A DNA stretch of 64,000 bases from Streptomyces sp. LHD-70 (GCF_031157275.1 NZ_JAVIFW010000013.1:62001-126000); one strand, 5' to 3'. Shown: positions 15,723 through 24,651, counted from the first letter of the stretch. Made by a program: numbers and translations. The notes: generated from the letters alone by a model not told the origin.

Positions 15723-17351
15723 ATGGAGATCGATCAGGATGCGCGTCAGGACTCGCGGGCGCCGCGCCGGCGCCGGACCTCCTCCCCGCGCCGGGTGCTG
15801 CTCGCCTCGGTCGCGGGTTCCGTGGTCCTGGCCGGCGTGGTCACACTCGTACCGCTGCTGCGGGACGGCGCGCCGCCGCCCGCGCTCGGTCCGGTGGGGC
15901 GGGCGCAGGCCGCGTACGGGGCGGGTGTACCGGCGGCGTTGCCCGATCTGGCGGCGCTGATCGGCGACCGCGAGGCGCATGTGCGGCGCCATCCGGGCGA
16001 CGAGGAGTCCTGGGCGGTGCTCGGCTCGGCCTATGTCGAACAGGGCCGCAGGACCGCGGACTTGGCGTTTCTGGCGAAGGCCGACGACGCCCTGAAGCGG
16101 TCCCTCGCGGCGCGTTCCGGCGCGGCGGGCAACGTGGAGGCCCTGGCCGGGATGGCGGTGCTCGCGAACGCGCGGCACGACTACCGCGCGGCGAAGAAGT
16201 ACGCCGAGGCCGCGGTGGCGAGGGCGCCGGAGCGCTGGACGCTCTACCCGCCGCTGATCGAGGCGTACGGCGGGGTCGGCGACCACAAGGCGGTCGGCAA
16301 GGCCCTGGAGAAGCTGCAGGAACTGGGGTCGGGCAGCGCCGTGATGGCCCGTACCGCGCAGGTCTACCGGGACCGCGGCTGGCGCGAGGACTCGGCGGCG
16401 TACCTGTCGGACGCGGCGGCGCTCGCGGAGACGCCCGCCGAACAGGCCTCGTACCAGCACCGGTTCGGGGAGCTGATGTTCGAGCGCGGGGAGCCGGCCG
16501 CGGCGCTGAACTACTTCGAGGCGGCGCTGCGCACCGAGCCCGAGCACCACGCCTCGCTGGCGGGCAAGGGCCGCGCGCTGGCCGCACTCGGCCGGACCTC
16601 GGACGCGACCATCAGCTACCAGGCGGCGATCGCGAAGCTGCCGCGCCCCGAACACGCCCTGGAACTGGGCGAGTTGTACGAGTCCCTTGGCATGGAGCCC
16701 GCCTCGCAGGCGCAGTACGAGCTGCTGCGCGCGCGGGTCGAGCAGGAGAGCGCGGTCGGCGTCAACGACGCCCTGATCCTCGGCCGCTTCGAGGCGGACC
16801 ACGGCGACCCGGAGGCGGCGGTACGACGGCTGACCGCCGAGTACAAGCGCCAGCCGGGCCGGGAGGTCAGCGACGCCCTCGCCTGGGCGCTGCACCGCGC
16901 GGGCAAGAGCAAGAAGGCCCTGCCGTACGCGACGCGGGCGATGAAGGACGGCCCGATGAGCGCGCTGTTCGCGTACCACCGGGGCGAGATCGAGCGCGAG
17001 GTCGGCAAGTACGGCGCGGCCCGCCGCCACCTTGAGCAGGCGATGCGCGTCAACCCGCACTTCTCCCCGCTGCTCGCGCCCTCCGCCTCGGAGGCCCTGG
17101 TCGCCCTCGGCGAGCCCCCGGAGGGCGGCCCGGAGAACATGCACGGGAAGCCGACGGCGCCGCCGCCGAAGCCTGCGGCGCCGGTGCGACCGACTGTCCC
17201 CAACTCCCCTGCGCCGACGCCGAGTTCAACTCCGAAGCCGAGCCCGACGGCCACGCGAACACCGTCGCCGTCGGCCTCGCCGACAAAATCAGCCCGTCCG
17301 GCGCTTGAGGACAAGCCCGAAGGGCGGAAACCCAGCCCGTCCGGCGCTTGA
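15723..17351 (+). CDS. Membrane-anchored TPR-repeat protein
   Basis: The 542-residue protein has a basic N-terminus (RAPRRRRTSSPRR), one transmembrane helix at about 25-45 (VLLASVAGSVVLAGVVTLVP), then an extracytoplasmic domain of tetratricopeptide repeats (for example ALNYFEAALRTEPEHHASLAGKG split as usual helix pairs) to about residue 460. The last 80 residues are Pro/Thr/Ser-rich. The final ~20 codons are formed by a Streptomyces intergenic repeat (ARPALEDKPEGRKPSPSGA), so the original stop was probably lost. The role is unknown; TPR suggests protein binding. It starts at ATG 15723. Confidence 0.82.
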   Translation: MEIDQDARQDSRAPRRRRTSSPRRVLLASVAGSVVLAGVVTLVPLLRDGAPPPALGPVGRAQAAYGAGVPAALPDLAALIGDREAHVRRHPGDEESWAVLGSAYVEQGRRTADLAFLAKADDALKRSLAARSGAAGNVEALAGMAVLANARHDYRAAKKYAEAAVARAPERWTLYPPLIEAYGGVGDHKAVGKALEKLQELGSGSAVMARTAQVYRDRGWREDSAAYLSDAAALAETPAEQASYQHRFGELMFERGEPAAALNYFEAALRTEPEHHASLAGKGRALAALGRTSDATISYQAAIAKLPRPEHALELGELYESLGMEPASQAQYELLRARVEQESAVGVNDALILGRFEADHGDPEAAVRRLTAEYKRQPGREVSDALAWALHRAGKSKKALPYATRAMKDGPMSALFAYHRGEIEREVGKYGAARRHLEQAMRVNPHFSPLLAPSASEALVALGEPPEGGPENMHGKPTAPPPKPAAPVRPTVPNSPAPTPSSTPKPSPTATRTPSPSASPTKSARPALEDKPEGRKPSPSGA

Positions 17352-17360
17352 GGACGAGCC
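17291..17360. repeat. Two copies of the GTCCGGCGCTTGAGGAC intergenic repeat
   Basis: AGCCCGTCCGGCGCTTGAGG occurs at 17291 and again at 17334, 43 bp apart, each followed by a GGGCG stretch. It is the family also seen near 33796, 49024, 61813 and 63157. The first copy and part of the second lie in the end of the TPR gene. Confidence 0.8.
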
Positions 17361-17413
17361 CGGAGGGCGATCGACCGAGCCCCGGACGACGTCCACCGAA
17401 CGACAAGCCCGAC

Positions 17414-18562
17414 CTACAAGTTGCCCCGCTTCTCCTGCTCCCGCTCAATCGCCTCGAACAGCGCCTTGAAGTTCCCCTTGCCGAACCCCATCGACCCGTG
17501 CCGCTCGATCATCTCGAAGAAGACGGTCGGCCGGTCCTGGACCGGCTTGGTGAAGATCTGCAGCAGGTAGCCGTCCTCGTCCCGGTCGACCAGGATCTTC
17601 AGCTCGCGCAGCGTCTCCACGGGCACGCGGGTCTCGCCCGCCCACTCGCCGAGGGTGTCGTAGTACGAGTCGGGCACGTCCAGGAACTGCACACCTGCGT
17701 CGCGCATGGTGCGTACCGTCGAGACGATGTCGTTGGTGGCGAGCGCCATGTGCTGGACGCCGGGGCCGTTGTAGAAGTCGAGGTACTCGTCGATCTGCGA
17801 CTTCTTCTTCGCGATCGCGGGCTCGTTGATCGGGAACTTGACCTTCTTGGTGCCGTCCGCGACGACCTTCGACATCAGCGCGCTGTACTCGGTGGCGATG
17901 TCGTCGCCCACGAACTCCTTCATGTTCGTGAAGCCCATGACCTTGTTGTAGAAGGCCACCCACTCGTTCATCTTGCCGAGCTCGACGTTGCCGACGCAGT
18001 GGTCGATGGCCTGGAAGGTCCGCTTGGCCGGCGGCGTCACGATCGGGTCGGCGGCGACGAAGCCCGGCAGGTAGGGGCCGTCGTAGCCGGTGCGCTCGAC
18101 GAGCGTGTGCCGGACCTGGCCGTACGTCGCGATGCTCGCGCGGACGACCGTGCCGTGCTCGTCCTTGGTGTCGTACGGCTCCTCGATGCCGGTGGCGCCG
18201 TGCTCGATCGCGTACGCGTAGGCGGCGCGGGCGTCCGGGACCTCGATGGCGAGGTCGATGACACCGTCACCGTGCTCGGCGACGTGCGCTTCGAGGAAGC
18301 GGCCCCAGTCGGTGGCGGCCTTGATCACGGAGGTGAGGACGAACCGGGCGCCGCCGTTCTCCAGAACGTAACTGGCCGTCTCGCGGCTGCCGTTCTCGGG
18401 TCCCGAGTAGGCGACGAGCTTCATGCCGAAGGCGGTCGAGTAGTAGTGCGCGGCCTGCTTGGCGTTGCCCACGGCGAAGACGACCGCATCCATTCCCTTG
18501 ACCGGGAAGGGGTCGGCCTGCCGGGCGGTGTGAGGGGTGGTGACCTGCGTGGTGTCAGTCAT
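17414..18562 (-). CDS. hpd: 4-Hydroxyphenylpyruvate dioxygenase
   Basis: HPD converts 4-hydroxyphenylpyruvate to homogentisate in tyrosine catabolism and feeds ochronotic pigment formation. The 382-residue protein has two vicinal-oxygen-chelate domains. The Fe(II) triad is in place: His188 in IDHCVGNV, His271 in VQHMALAT and Glu350 in VFFEMIERHG, plus the C-terminal GFGKGNFKALFEAIE helix that closes the active site. ATG 18562 follows GGAGAG by about 10 nt; the GTG at 18586 is less likely. It is divergent from an Lrp/AsnC regulator, its likely controller. Confidence 0.97.
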   Translation of the reverse strand: MTDTTQVTTPHTARQADPFPVKGMDAVVFAVGNAKQAAHYYSTAFGMKLVAYSGPENGSRETASYVLENGGARFVLTSVIKAATDWGRFLEAHVAEHGDGVIDLAIEVPDARAAYAYAIEHGATGIEEPYDTKDEHGTVVRASIATYGQVRHTLVERTGYDGPYLPGFVAADPIVTPPAKRTFQAIDHCVGNVELGKMNEWVAFYNKVMGFTNMKEFVGDDIATEYSALMSKVVADGTKKVKFPINEPAIAKKKSQIDEYLDFYNGPGVQHMALATNDIVSTVRTMRDAGVQFLDVPDSYYDTLGEWAGETRVPVETLRELKILVDRDEDGYLLQIFTKPVQDRPTVFFEMIERHGSMGFGKGNFKALFEAIEREQEKRGNL

Positions 18563-18663
18563 GTTCGCAGGTTCTCTCCGTTCCACAAGGTGCGCAATAG
18601 TTCGCTGTCACCCTGGTCAATGTGCCTAGTGGAGCGCCAATATGTCCGGACGATCTGTGCAGG

Positions 18664-19197
18664 ATGACCATCGGGAGTGTGATCCACGCCATGTCTCTGG
18701 GAAAGCCGGTCGGACCCACCGTCGACGAGCTCGACGGCCGCCTCATCGTGCTGCTCGCCCGGGAGCCCCGGATCGGCGTCCTGGAGGCGTCACGGCGGCT
18801 CGGCGTGGCCCGCGGCACGGTGCAGGCGCGGCTCGACCGGCTTCAGTCGAACGGAGTCATCCGCGGCTTCGGCCCGGACGTCGACCCGGCCGCGCTCGGC
18901 TATCCGGTCACCGCGTTCGCGACCCTGGAGATCAAGCAGGGCCAGGGAGCCGACGTACGCGCCCACTTGGCGACCGTGCCCGAGGTGCTCGAACTGCATA
19001 CGACGACCGGCAGCGGGGACATGCTCTGTCGCCTCGTGGCCAGGTCGAACGCGGATCTCCAACGTGTGATCGACCGGGTTGTGGGTTTTGATGGCATCGT
19101 CCGGGCCGCCACGGCGATCGTCATGGAGAACCCCGTTCCGCTGCGGATCATCCCGCTGGTGGAGCAGGCGGCGTCGCTGCAGCCCGGCTCCCGCTGA
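18664..19197 (+). CDS. Lrp/AsnC-family regulator, likely controlling hpd
   Basis: The protein has an N-terminal winged helix-turn-helix (DELDGRLIVLLAREPRIGVL, then ASRRLGVARGTVQARLDRLQ) and a C-terminal RAM/AsnC ligand domain (FATLEIKQGQGADVRAHLA, TTGSGDMLCRLVARSNADLQ). Such proteins sense amino acids and form octamers. Divergence from hpd with ~100 nt between starts suggests it regulates tyrosine breakdown. Start choice is open: ATG 18664 (no ribosome-binding site), GTG 18679 or ATG 18691 (GGGAG 12 nt upstream). The stop codon lies inside the first unit of a 14-bp tandem array. Confidence 0.85.
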   Translation: MTIGSVIHAMSLGKPVGPTVDELDGRLIVLLAREPRIGVLEASRRLGVARGTVQARLDRLQSNGVIRGFGPDVDPAALGYPVTAFATLEIKQGQGADVRAHLATVPEVLELHTTTGSGDMLCRLVARSNADLQRVIDRVVGFDGIVRAATAIVMENPVPLRIIPLVEQAASLQPGSR

Positions 19198-19260
19198 CCG
19201 TCTGCCGCTGACCGTCTGCCGCTGACCGTCTGCCGCTGCCCCTCTGCCGCAGACCGTCTG
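19191..19260. repeat. Five tandem 14-bp units spanning the Lrp gene stop codon
   Basis: CCGCTGACCGTCTG is repeated exactly three times (19191-19232), followed by two variants (CCGCTGCCCCTCTG and CCGCAGACCGTCTG). The TGA of the Lrp gene is bases 5-7 of unit 1. Confidence 0.92.
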
Positions 19261-19365
19261 GCCGTCGTCCGCGGGACCACCGCAGGCCGCGCTTTCCGTG
19301 CGGTACGGCGGTCCGCATCCCGTAAGGATGTTTGAGTCGACACGGAAGAGCCGAGGTGTAACGGG

Positions 19366-20013
19366 GTGAACTTCTGGGATTACCTGGGCAACCGGCATCA
19401 GCAGCTGCTGACCGACGCCTACCAGCACGCCAGCGCGGTCTTCCAGTGCATGGTCGTGGCCACGGTGCTCGGCGTGATCATCGGAATCGTCACGTACCGC
19501 AGCGACTGGGCGGGCTCGCTCGCCACCACGGCGACCTCCACGATCCTGACGGTCCCGTCGCTCGCCATGATCGGTCTGCTCATCCCGATCGTCGGGCTCG
19601 GCGTCGCTCCGACCGTGATCGCCCTGACCTTGTACGGGCTGCTGCCCATCGTGCGGAACGCGATCGTCGGGCTGCGCGGGGTCGATCCGTCCCTGGTGGA
19701 CGCCGCCAAGGGCATCGGGATGTCGCGGGGGGCGCGCCTTTTCCGGGTGGAGCTGCCGCTGGCCTGGCCGCCGATCCTCACCGGCATCCGGGTCTCCACG
19801 CAGATGCTGATGGGCATCGCCGCGATCGCCGCGTACGCGTCGGGTCCCGGCCTCGGCAACGAGATCTTCCGCGGCATCGCCTCCCTGGGCAGCAAGAACG
19901 CGCTGAACCAGGTGCTCGCGGGCACGCTCGGGATCATCGTCCTGGCGCTCCTTTTCGACGCCGCGTACGTCCTGATCGGACGGCTGACCATTCCGAGGGG
20001 GATCCGTGTCTGA
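19366..20013 (+). CDS. Osmoprotectant ABC transporter permease (OpuCB/ProW type)
   Basis: The 215-residue inner-membrane permease has about five transmembrane helices and the EAA-type loop GLRGVDPSLVDAAKGIGMSR that contacts the ATPase. Its small size and the ending IGRLTIPRGIRV fit the OpuC/QAT permeases for glycine betaine, choline or carnitine. It starts at GTG 19366, with GAGG about 9 nt upstream. It is the first of four overlapping genes and overlaps the ATPase gene by 8 nt. Confidence 0.9.
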   Translation: MNFWDYLGNRHQQLLTDAYQHASAVFQCMVVATVLGVIIGIVTYRSDWAGSLATTATSTILTVPSLAMIGLLIPIVGLGVAPTVIALTLYGLLPIVRNAIVGLRGVDPSLVDAAKGIGMSRGARLFRVELPLAWPPILTGIRVSTQMLMGIAAIAAYASGPGLGNEIFRGIASLGSKNALNQVLAGTLGIIVLALLFDAAYVLIGRLTIPRGIRV

Positions 20014-21304
20014 ATCCGTGACCGAGACCGCGGGGGCCACCGCGTCCACGGCGAACGCGTCCACGGCGAACGCGACCACCGGCGCCACCATCGAGCTGGA
20101 GAACCTCACCAAGCGCTACCCGGGCAGCCCCAACCCGGCGGTGGACGAGGTCAACATGGAGATCAAGGCGGGCGAACTCGTCATCTTCGTCGGCCCCTCC
20201 GGCTGCGGTAAGTCCACGACGCTGAAGATGATCAACCGCCTGATCGAGCCGACCAGCGGGCGCATCCGGATCGGCGGCGAGGACGTCACCGACATGGACC
20301 CGGTGAAGCTGCGCCGCAAGGTCGGATACGCGATCCAGTCCTCCGGGCTCTTCCCGCACATGACCGTCGCGCAGAACATCGCCCTGGTGCCGAAGATGGT
20401 CGGCTGGTCCAAGTCGAAGATCAAGAACCGGGTCGAGGAGATGCTCGACCTGGTCGGCCTGGACCCGGGCGAGTTCCGCGGCCGCTATCCCCGCCAGCTC
20501 TCCGGCGGCCAGCAGCAACGCGTGGGCGTGGCACGGGCGTTGGCGGCCGACCCGCCCGTGCTCCTGATGGACGAGCCGTTCGGCGCGGTCGACCCGATCA
20601 CCCGCGACCACTTGCAGGACGAGCTGATCCGGCTCCAGCACGAGCTGCACAAGACCATCGTGTTCGTCACGCACGACTTCGACGAGGCCATCAAGCTGGG
20701 CGACCGCATCGCGGTGCTGAGGGAGCGCTCGCACATCGCCCAGTTCGACACCCCGGAGGCCATCCTCACCAACCCCGCCGACGACTTCGTCTCCGGTTTC
20801 GTCGGCGCGGGCGCGGCCCTGAAACGCCTCAACCTGACCCGTGTACGGGATGTGGAGGTGCGGGACTACCCGACGGTGACGGTCGACGATCCGCTGCAGG
20901 ACATCTTCAACAAGCTCCGCTCCGGCAGCACCAACGAGATCCTGCTCCTGGACAAGCGCGGCCGCCCGTACAAGTGGCTGCGCCGCGGCGACCTGATGCG
21001 CGCCCGCGGTTCGCTCGCCCGCGCGGGCACCCTCGTCCACGACACGGTGACCCGCGACGCCACCCTGCGCGACGCGCTTGAGGCGGTGCTCACGGACAAC
21101 GCGGGCCGGGTCGCGGTGACGGGGCGGCGCGGGGCGTACGAGGGTGTCGTCGACATGGAGACGCTGATGAACTCCGTGCACGAACTCCTGGAGGCCGACC
21201 GCCTGGACGCGGTCGAGCACCAGCACGAGCTGGAGGAGCAGCGCGCCGAGCACACCCACCGCGAGCAGGAGGGCGCCGAGGCCACCGGGGAGGAGCGGGC
21301 GTGA
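20006..21304 (+). CDS. Osmoprotectant ABC transporter ATPase (OpuCA/ProV type)
   Basis: The 432-residue ATPase energises glycine-betaine-type uptake. Walker A is GPSGCGKST, the signature LSGGQQQR, Walker B VLLMDEPFGAVDP and the switch His is in FVTHDFDEA. A C-terminal region after ~260 carries two CBS-like segments (VTVDDPLQDIFNKLRSGSTN and RDATLRDALEAVL), as in OpuCA, which sense ionic strength. The N-terminus contains a 15-bp exact duplication (20042-20056 and 20057-20071) coding ASTAN twice. It starts at GTG 20006 with GAGGGG 4 nt upstream and is coupled to both neighbours. Confidence 0.93.
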   Translation: MSESVTETAGATASTANASTANATTGATIELENLTKRYPGSPNPAVDEVNMEIKAGELVIFVGPSGCGKSTTLKMINRLIEPTSGRIRIGGEDVTDMDPVKLRRKVGYAIQSSGLFPHMTVAQNIALVPKMVGWSKSKIKNRVEEMLDLVGLDPGEFRGRYPRQLSGGQQQRVGVARALAADPPVLLMDEPFGAVDPITRDHLQDELIRLQHELHKTIVFVTHDFDEAIKLGDRIAVLRERSHIAQFDTPEAILTNPADDFVSGFVGAGAALKRLNLTRVRDVEVRDYPTVTVDDPLQDIFNKLRSGSTNEILLLDKRGRPYKWLRRGDLMRARGSLARAGTLVHDTVTRDATLRDALEAVLTDNAGRVAVTGRRGAYEGVVDMETLMNSVHELLEADRLDAVEHQHELEEQRAEHTHREQEGAEATGEERA

Positions 21305-22173
21305 ACACCTCGCGCGGACCGTCGAACCCCACGCCGCCCGCCCGGCCGGAGGGTGAGCACGAGGTCAAGGGCGTGCCGTTCCGGGACGTCGGCGAGGCGG
21401 AGGAGGCCGCGCCCGAGCCGCCCGCCAAGGAGCCGCCGCGGATCAGCTGGCAGAAGCTGACGTTCCTGCCCGCGGTCCTGGCGATCGTGCTGCTGATCAC
21501 CTGGCTCTGGTTCCGCAACGCCGAGCTCGACTCGATCGCGGAGAACGCCCTGGCCGACGGCAATGTGTGGCTGCGCCTGCGCCAGCACATCCAACTCACC
21601 GTGATCTCCACGTTCTTCGTGCTGATCATCGCGATCCCGCTGGGCATCCTGCTGACCCGCAAACCGCTGCGGAAGGCGGCCCCGGTCGCGATGGCCCTGG
21701 CCAACATCGGGCAGGCGACCCCGGCGATCGGCCTGCTCGCGCTGCTCGTGATCTGGATGGGCATCGGTCAGAAGGCCGCCCTGTTCGGCATCGTGATCTA
21801 CGCGGTCCTCCCGGTCCTGTCCAACACGATCGCCGGTCTGAAGGGCAACGACCCGACGCTCCTGGAGGCCGCCCGGGGCATCGGCATGTCCCCGCTCGGC
21901 GTGCTCGGCAAGGTCGAACTCCCCCTTGCCGTACCGCTGATCCTCGCGGGCGTGCGGACCGCGCTCGTCCTGAACGTCGGCACGGCGACGCTCGCCACGT
22001 TCGGCGGGGGCGGCGGGCTCGGCGACCTGATCACCACGGGCATCACCAACCAGCGCATGCCGGTCCTGGTGCTCGGCTCGATCCTCACGGTGGCACTCGC
22101 CCTGCTCGTGGACTGGCTGGCGTCGCTCGCCGAGCTGTTGCTGCGGCCGCGAGGTCTGGAGGTGCGGTCATGA
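21301..22173 (+). CDS. Osmoprotectant ABC transporter permease, second subunit
   Basis: The 290-residue permease has a ~50-residue charged cytoplasmic head and about six transmembrane helices from LPAVLAIVLLITWLWF. The ATPase-contact loop is GLKGNDPTLLEAARGIGMSP, matching the first permease, so the two form a heterodimer. GTG 21301 overlaps the ATPase stop by 4 nt (GTGA), and its own end overlaps the binding-protein start by 4 nt. Confidence 0.92.
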   Translation: MNTSRGPSNPTPPARPEGEHEVKGVPFRDVGEAEEAAPEPPAKEPPRISWQKLTFLPAVLAIVLLITWLWFRNAELDSIAENALADGNVWLRLRQHIQLTVISTFFVLIIAIPLGILLTRKPLRKAAPVAMALANIGQATPAIGLLALLVIWMGIGQKAALFGIVIYAVLPVLSNTIAGLKGNDPTLLEAARGIGMSPLGVLGKVELPLAVPLILAGVRTALVLNVGTATLATFGGGGGLGDLITTGITNQRMPVLVLGSILTVALALLVDWLASLAELLLRPRGLEVRS

Positions 22174-23150
22174 GGCGGCGTACGAGCGCGATCGGTCTCG
22201 CGGCGGCCGCGGTCCTGGTCCCGTCGCTGCTCGTCGGGTGCGGGCTGACCAGCGGCTCCCCGATGGTCGACGACGTCACGCCGGGCACGGTCGGCAAGGG
22301 CCGGCCGCTGGAGGGCGCCGATCTCACCGTCACATCCAAGGAGTTCACCGAGCAGCTGATCCTCGGCCAGATCACCGGCATCGCGCTGCAGGCGGCCGGA
22401 GCGAAGGTGCTCGACCGCACCGGCATCCAGGGCTCGATCGGCGCCCGCGAGGCGGTCAAGAGCGGCGACGCGGACCTGATGTACGAGTACACGGGCACCG
22501 CCTGGATCACGTACCAGGGCAACACCGAACCGATCGACGACCCGCGCAAGCAGTGGGAGGCGGTGCGCGAGGCGGACAAGGAGAACGGCCTCACCTGGCT
22601 GCCGCCGTCCGAGCTCAACAACACGTACGCACTCGCCATGAACCAGGCCAACGCGAAGAAGTACAAGACGAAGACGCTCTCGGACGTGGCGGCGCTCGCG
22701 AAGTCCGACCCGAAGGCGGTCACGCTGTGCGTGGAGAGCGAGTTCGCCTCCCGCAACGACGGCCTGCCGGGCATGCAGAAGGAGTACGGGATGAGCGTCC
22801 CGCCCGCCAACATCACCAAGATGGACACCGGCATCATCTACACGCAGGCGGCCAAGGGCACCTGCACGTACGGCGAGGTGTTCACGACCGACGGCCGCAT
22901 CAAGGCGATGGACCTGACGGTGATGGAGGACGACAAGCGGTTCTTCCCCAACTACAACGCCGCCCCCGAGATCAACACCGACTCCCTGAAGGAGTTCCCG
23001 GAGATCGCGGACGTCCTGGCCCCGATCACGGCCAAGCTCAACAACGACGTGGCCCGCGAGCTGAACGCCCGAGTGGACGTGGGCGGGGAGGATCCGCATT
23101 CGGTGGCGTTGGACTGGATGGTGGCTGAGGGGTTCGTCAAGGAGAACTGA
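22170..23150 (+). CDS. Osmoprotectant-binding lipoprotein (OpuCC/ProX type)
   Basis: The 326-residue lipoprotein captures substrate outside the membrane for the two permeases. A signal peptide ends in the lipobox LVGC with Cys24 as the lipidation site. The mature part begins with the OpuAC domain (LTVTSKEFTEQLILGQITGI), and includes MYEYTGTAWITY, a hallmark of glycine-betaine/choline binders. ATG 22170 overlaps the upstream stop (ATGA). The substrate is inferred from family membership. A GAGGCCTC hairpin follows the stop. Confidence 0.93.
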   Translation: MRRRTSAIGLAAAAVLVPSLLVGCGLTSGSPMVDDVTPGTVGKGRPLEGADLTVTSKEFTEQLILGQITGIALQAAGAKVLDRTGIQGSIGAREAVKSGDADLMYEYTGTAWITYQGNTEPIDDPRKQWEAVREADKENGLTWLPPSELNNTYALAMNQANAKKYKTKTLSDVAALAKSDPKAVTLCVESEFASRNDGLPGMQKEYGMSVPPANITKMDTGIIYTQAAKGTCTYGEVFTTDGRIKAMDLTVMEDDKRFFPNYNAAPEINTDSLKEFPEIADVLAPITAKLNNDVARELNARVDVGGEDPHSVALDWMVAEGFVKEN

Positions 23151-23176
23151 GGCCTCGCCGGGGTGGGTGAGGCCTC
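23149..23176 (+). terminator. Weak hairpin after the osmoprotectant operon
   Basis: GAGGCCTC occurs at 23149-23156 and 23169-23176; because the 8-mer is its own complement, the copies can pair around a 12-nt loop. Confidence 0.45.
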
Positions 23177-23252
23177 GCACGTGGGGGGGGAGGTAAGCGC
23201 CTCGCCGGGAGTGCCTCTCCGGTGAAGGCCTCGCGTGCGGCAGGAGCCGCGG

Positions 23253-23616
23253 GTGCGGGCCCGTGTCGAGCTGGGCGGGTCCAAGTGGTGCGACCAGCTG
23301 TCACCTGCGCCAGCTCGCCGCGTACGGCTTCGTCGAGGACGCGCCCGAGCACGGCAAGGGGCGGGAGCGGTGGTGGCGGACGGCGCATCAGGGCACACGG
23401 ATCGGCGTTGAGCTGATGACGGACGGGGCGCCCGAGACCCCGGGTGCCGTACCGGAGGTGCTGCACGAGGTGGCCACACAGCACGCGCCCACCACTGCCG
23501 CCGCCCACACACATGCACGACTGGCTCAGCACCGCGGATGGTTACTTCACGCTGCGCTCACTCCCGACCAGGATCACGAGCTGAACGTAAAGAAGCACCA
23601 ACCCATCGACAGCTGA
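23253..23616 (+). pseudogene. Decayed ArsR-type winged-helix regulator
   Basis: One frame reads GATSCHLRQLAAYGFVEDAP then GKGRERWWRTAHQGTR, the recognition-helix and wing region of ArsR-like regulators of the GATSYHLRQL type. Upstream, VRARVELGGS continues the protein in another frame, so a base was inserted near 23284. After about 23500 the expected sequence (MHDWLSTADGYFTLR) is in a third frame, and LTPDQDHELN returns to the first frame near 23557. The N-terminal third of the HTH is missing and the C-terminus stops early. At least three indels make this a pseudogene. No intact copy is present in the window. Confidence 0.75.
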
Positions 23617-23853
23617 AGTGAGTTGACTCCACACTCCGCACCCTGAGCACCGCGTGGGCTCGCTTCACCTGTACGCCCTGACCACACGGGACCGAGGGCA
23701 GCCCTGGATTGCCCCCTCTGCCCCTCATACCCCAGCTACAGGCAGCCGCATACCGTCCGGCGCCCCGCACCCCATTGCGTACTCAACTCGGCTGGTTACT
23801 CGTCGAGTTGGGGCTCCGGCTGGCGACCCCGCGGGTTCCCGTCGTCGCGGTGG

Positions 23854-24651
23854 TCAGCAGCTAGGGACCTTGCCGCCCTTGTCGAGCGCGCGCAGCGCGT
23901 CCACCGCGCCGTCGAGGGTGGTGACGGGGATCAGGCGTACGCCGTCGGGGAGTTCGGCCTTCGCGTCGGCGCACTCCGGCTTCGGGACCAGGAAGACGCT
24001 CGCGCCGTCGCGGCCCGCCGCCTGGGTCTTCAGGGCCACGCCGCCGACCGGGCCGACCTTGCCGTCGGCGGTGATCGTTCCCGTACCGGCGATGGTGCGG
24101 CCGCCCGTGAGGTCGCCGCCGCTGCTGTCGCCGTCCAACTTGTCGATGATGCCGAGCGTGAAGAGGAGTCCGGCGCTCGGGCCGCCGATGTCCTCCATCT
24201 GCAGCTCGACCCGTACGTCCTCCGGGCTCTCGTCCAGATAGTTCAGGGCCGCCGCGACCGCGTCGTCCTGGGACTTCCGCATCTCGCCGCGGTTGTGCTT
24301 CTCGATCTCCTCGGTGGTGTCACCGGTCGGGTACACCGCCTCGCGCGGCATCACGGCACGGTCGGTGCGGAACCAGGCGTCGACCACACCGCCCAGGTCG
24401 ACCTCCGTGTCCGGGGCCGTCGCCGCGATCGTCGTCATCAGGAGCTTGCCCTGGGTGGGCCGCGTGGGCGCACCCTCGACGGTGATCACCTGCTCGCCCT
24501 TGTGGTCGGCGAGCACGTCCTCGGTCGAACCCGGCTGCGCCACCGCGAACGGCAGCGGCGCGAAGACGGTCACACCGATCAGGGCCAGTACGGGGACGGC
24601 GCTGAGGGCGAGAGCGGTACGGCGGGGGAGGGCGGCGAGGCGAGAGAGCAC
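23854..24651 (-). CDS. Exported Lon-like (S16) serine protease domain protein
   Basis: The 265-residue protein has an N-terminal signal/anchor (RRTALALSAVPVLALIGVTVFAP split at about 10-32) and a C-terminal Lon proteolytic domain: Ser159 in GGPSAGLLFTLGI and Lys208 in VALKTQAA form the Ser-Lys dyad, with GTGTITADGKVGPVGG between. It lacks the Lon AAA+ module, and the PDZ domain seen in many relatives is not obvious. Its substrate is unknown. GTG 24651 has no ribosome-binding site but a TAGATT box ends 6 nt upstream, so the mRNA may be leaderless. An IclR gene lies 59 nt upstream on the same strand. Confidence 0.85.
   Translation of the reverse strand: MLSRLAALPRRTALALSAVPVLALIGVTVFAPLPFAVAQPGSTEDVLADHKGEQVITVEGAPTRPTQGKLLMTTIAATAPDTEVDLGGVVDAWFRTDRAVMPREAVYPTGDTTEEIEKHNRGEMRKSQDDAVAAALNYLDESPEDVRVELQMEDIGGPSAGLLFTLGIIDKLDGDSSGGDLTGGRTIAGTGTITADGKVGPVGGVALKTQAAGRDGASVFLVPKPECADAKAELPDGVRLIPVTTLDGAVDALRALDKGGKVPSC

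Noticed and set aside
11895..17144. A 1749-codon open frame on the minus strand
   Set aside because: It joins the real RDD gene to antisense sequence of ssgG, the repeat region and the TPR gene; the extension is Arg-rich and unlike any protein. High GC removes stop codons in shadow frames.
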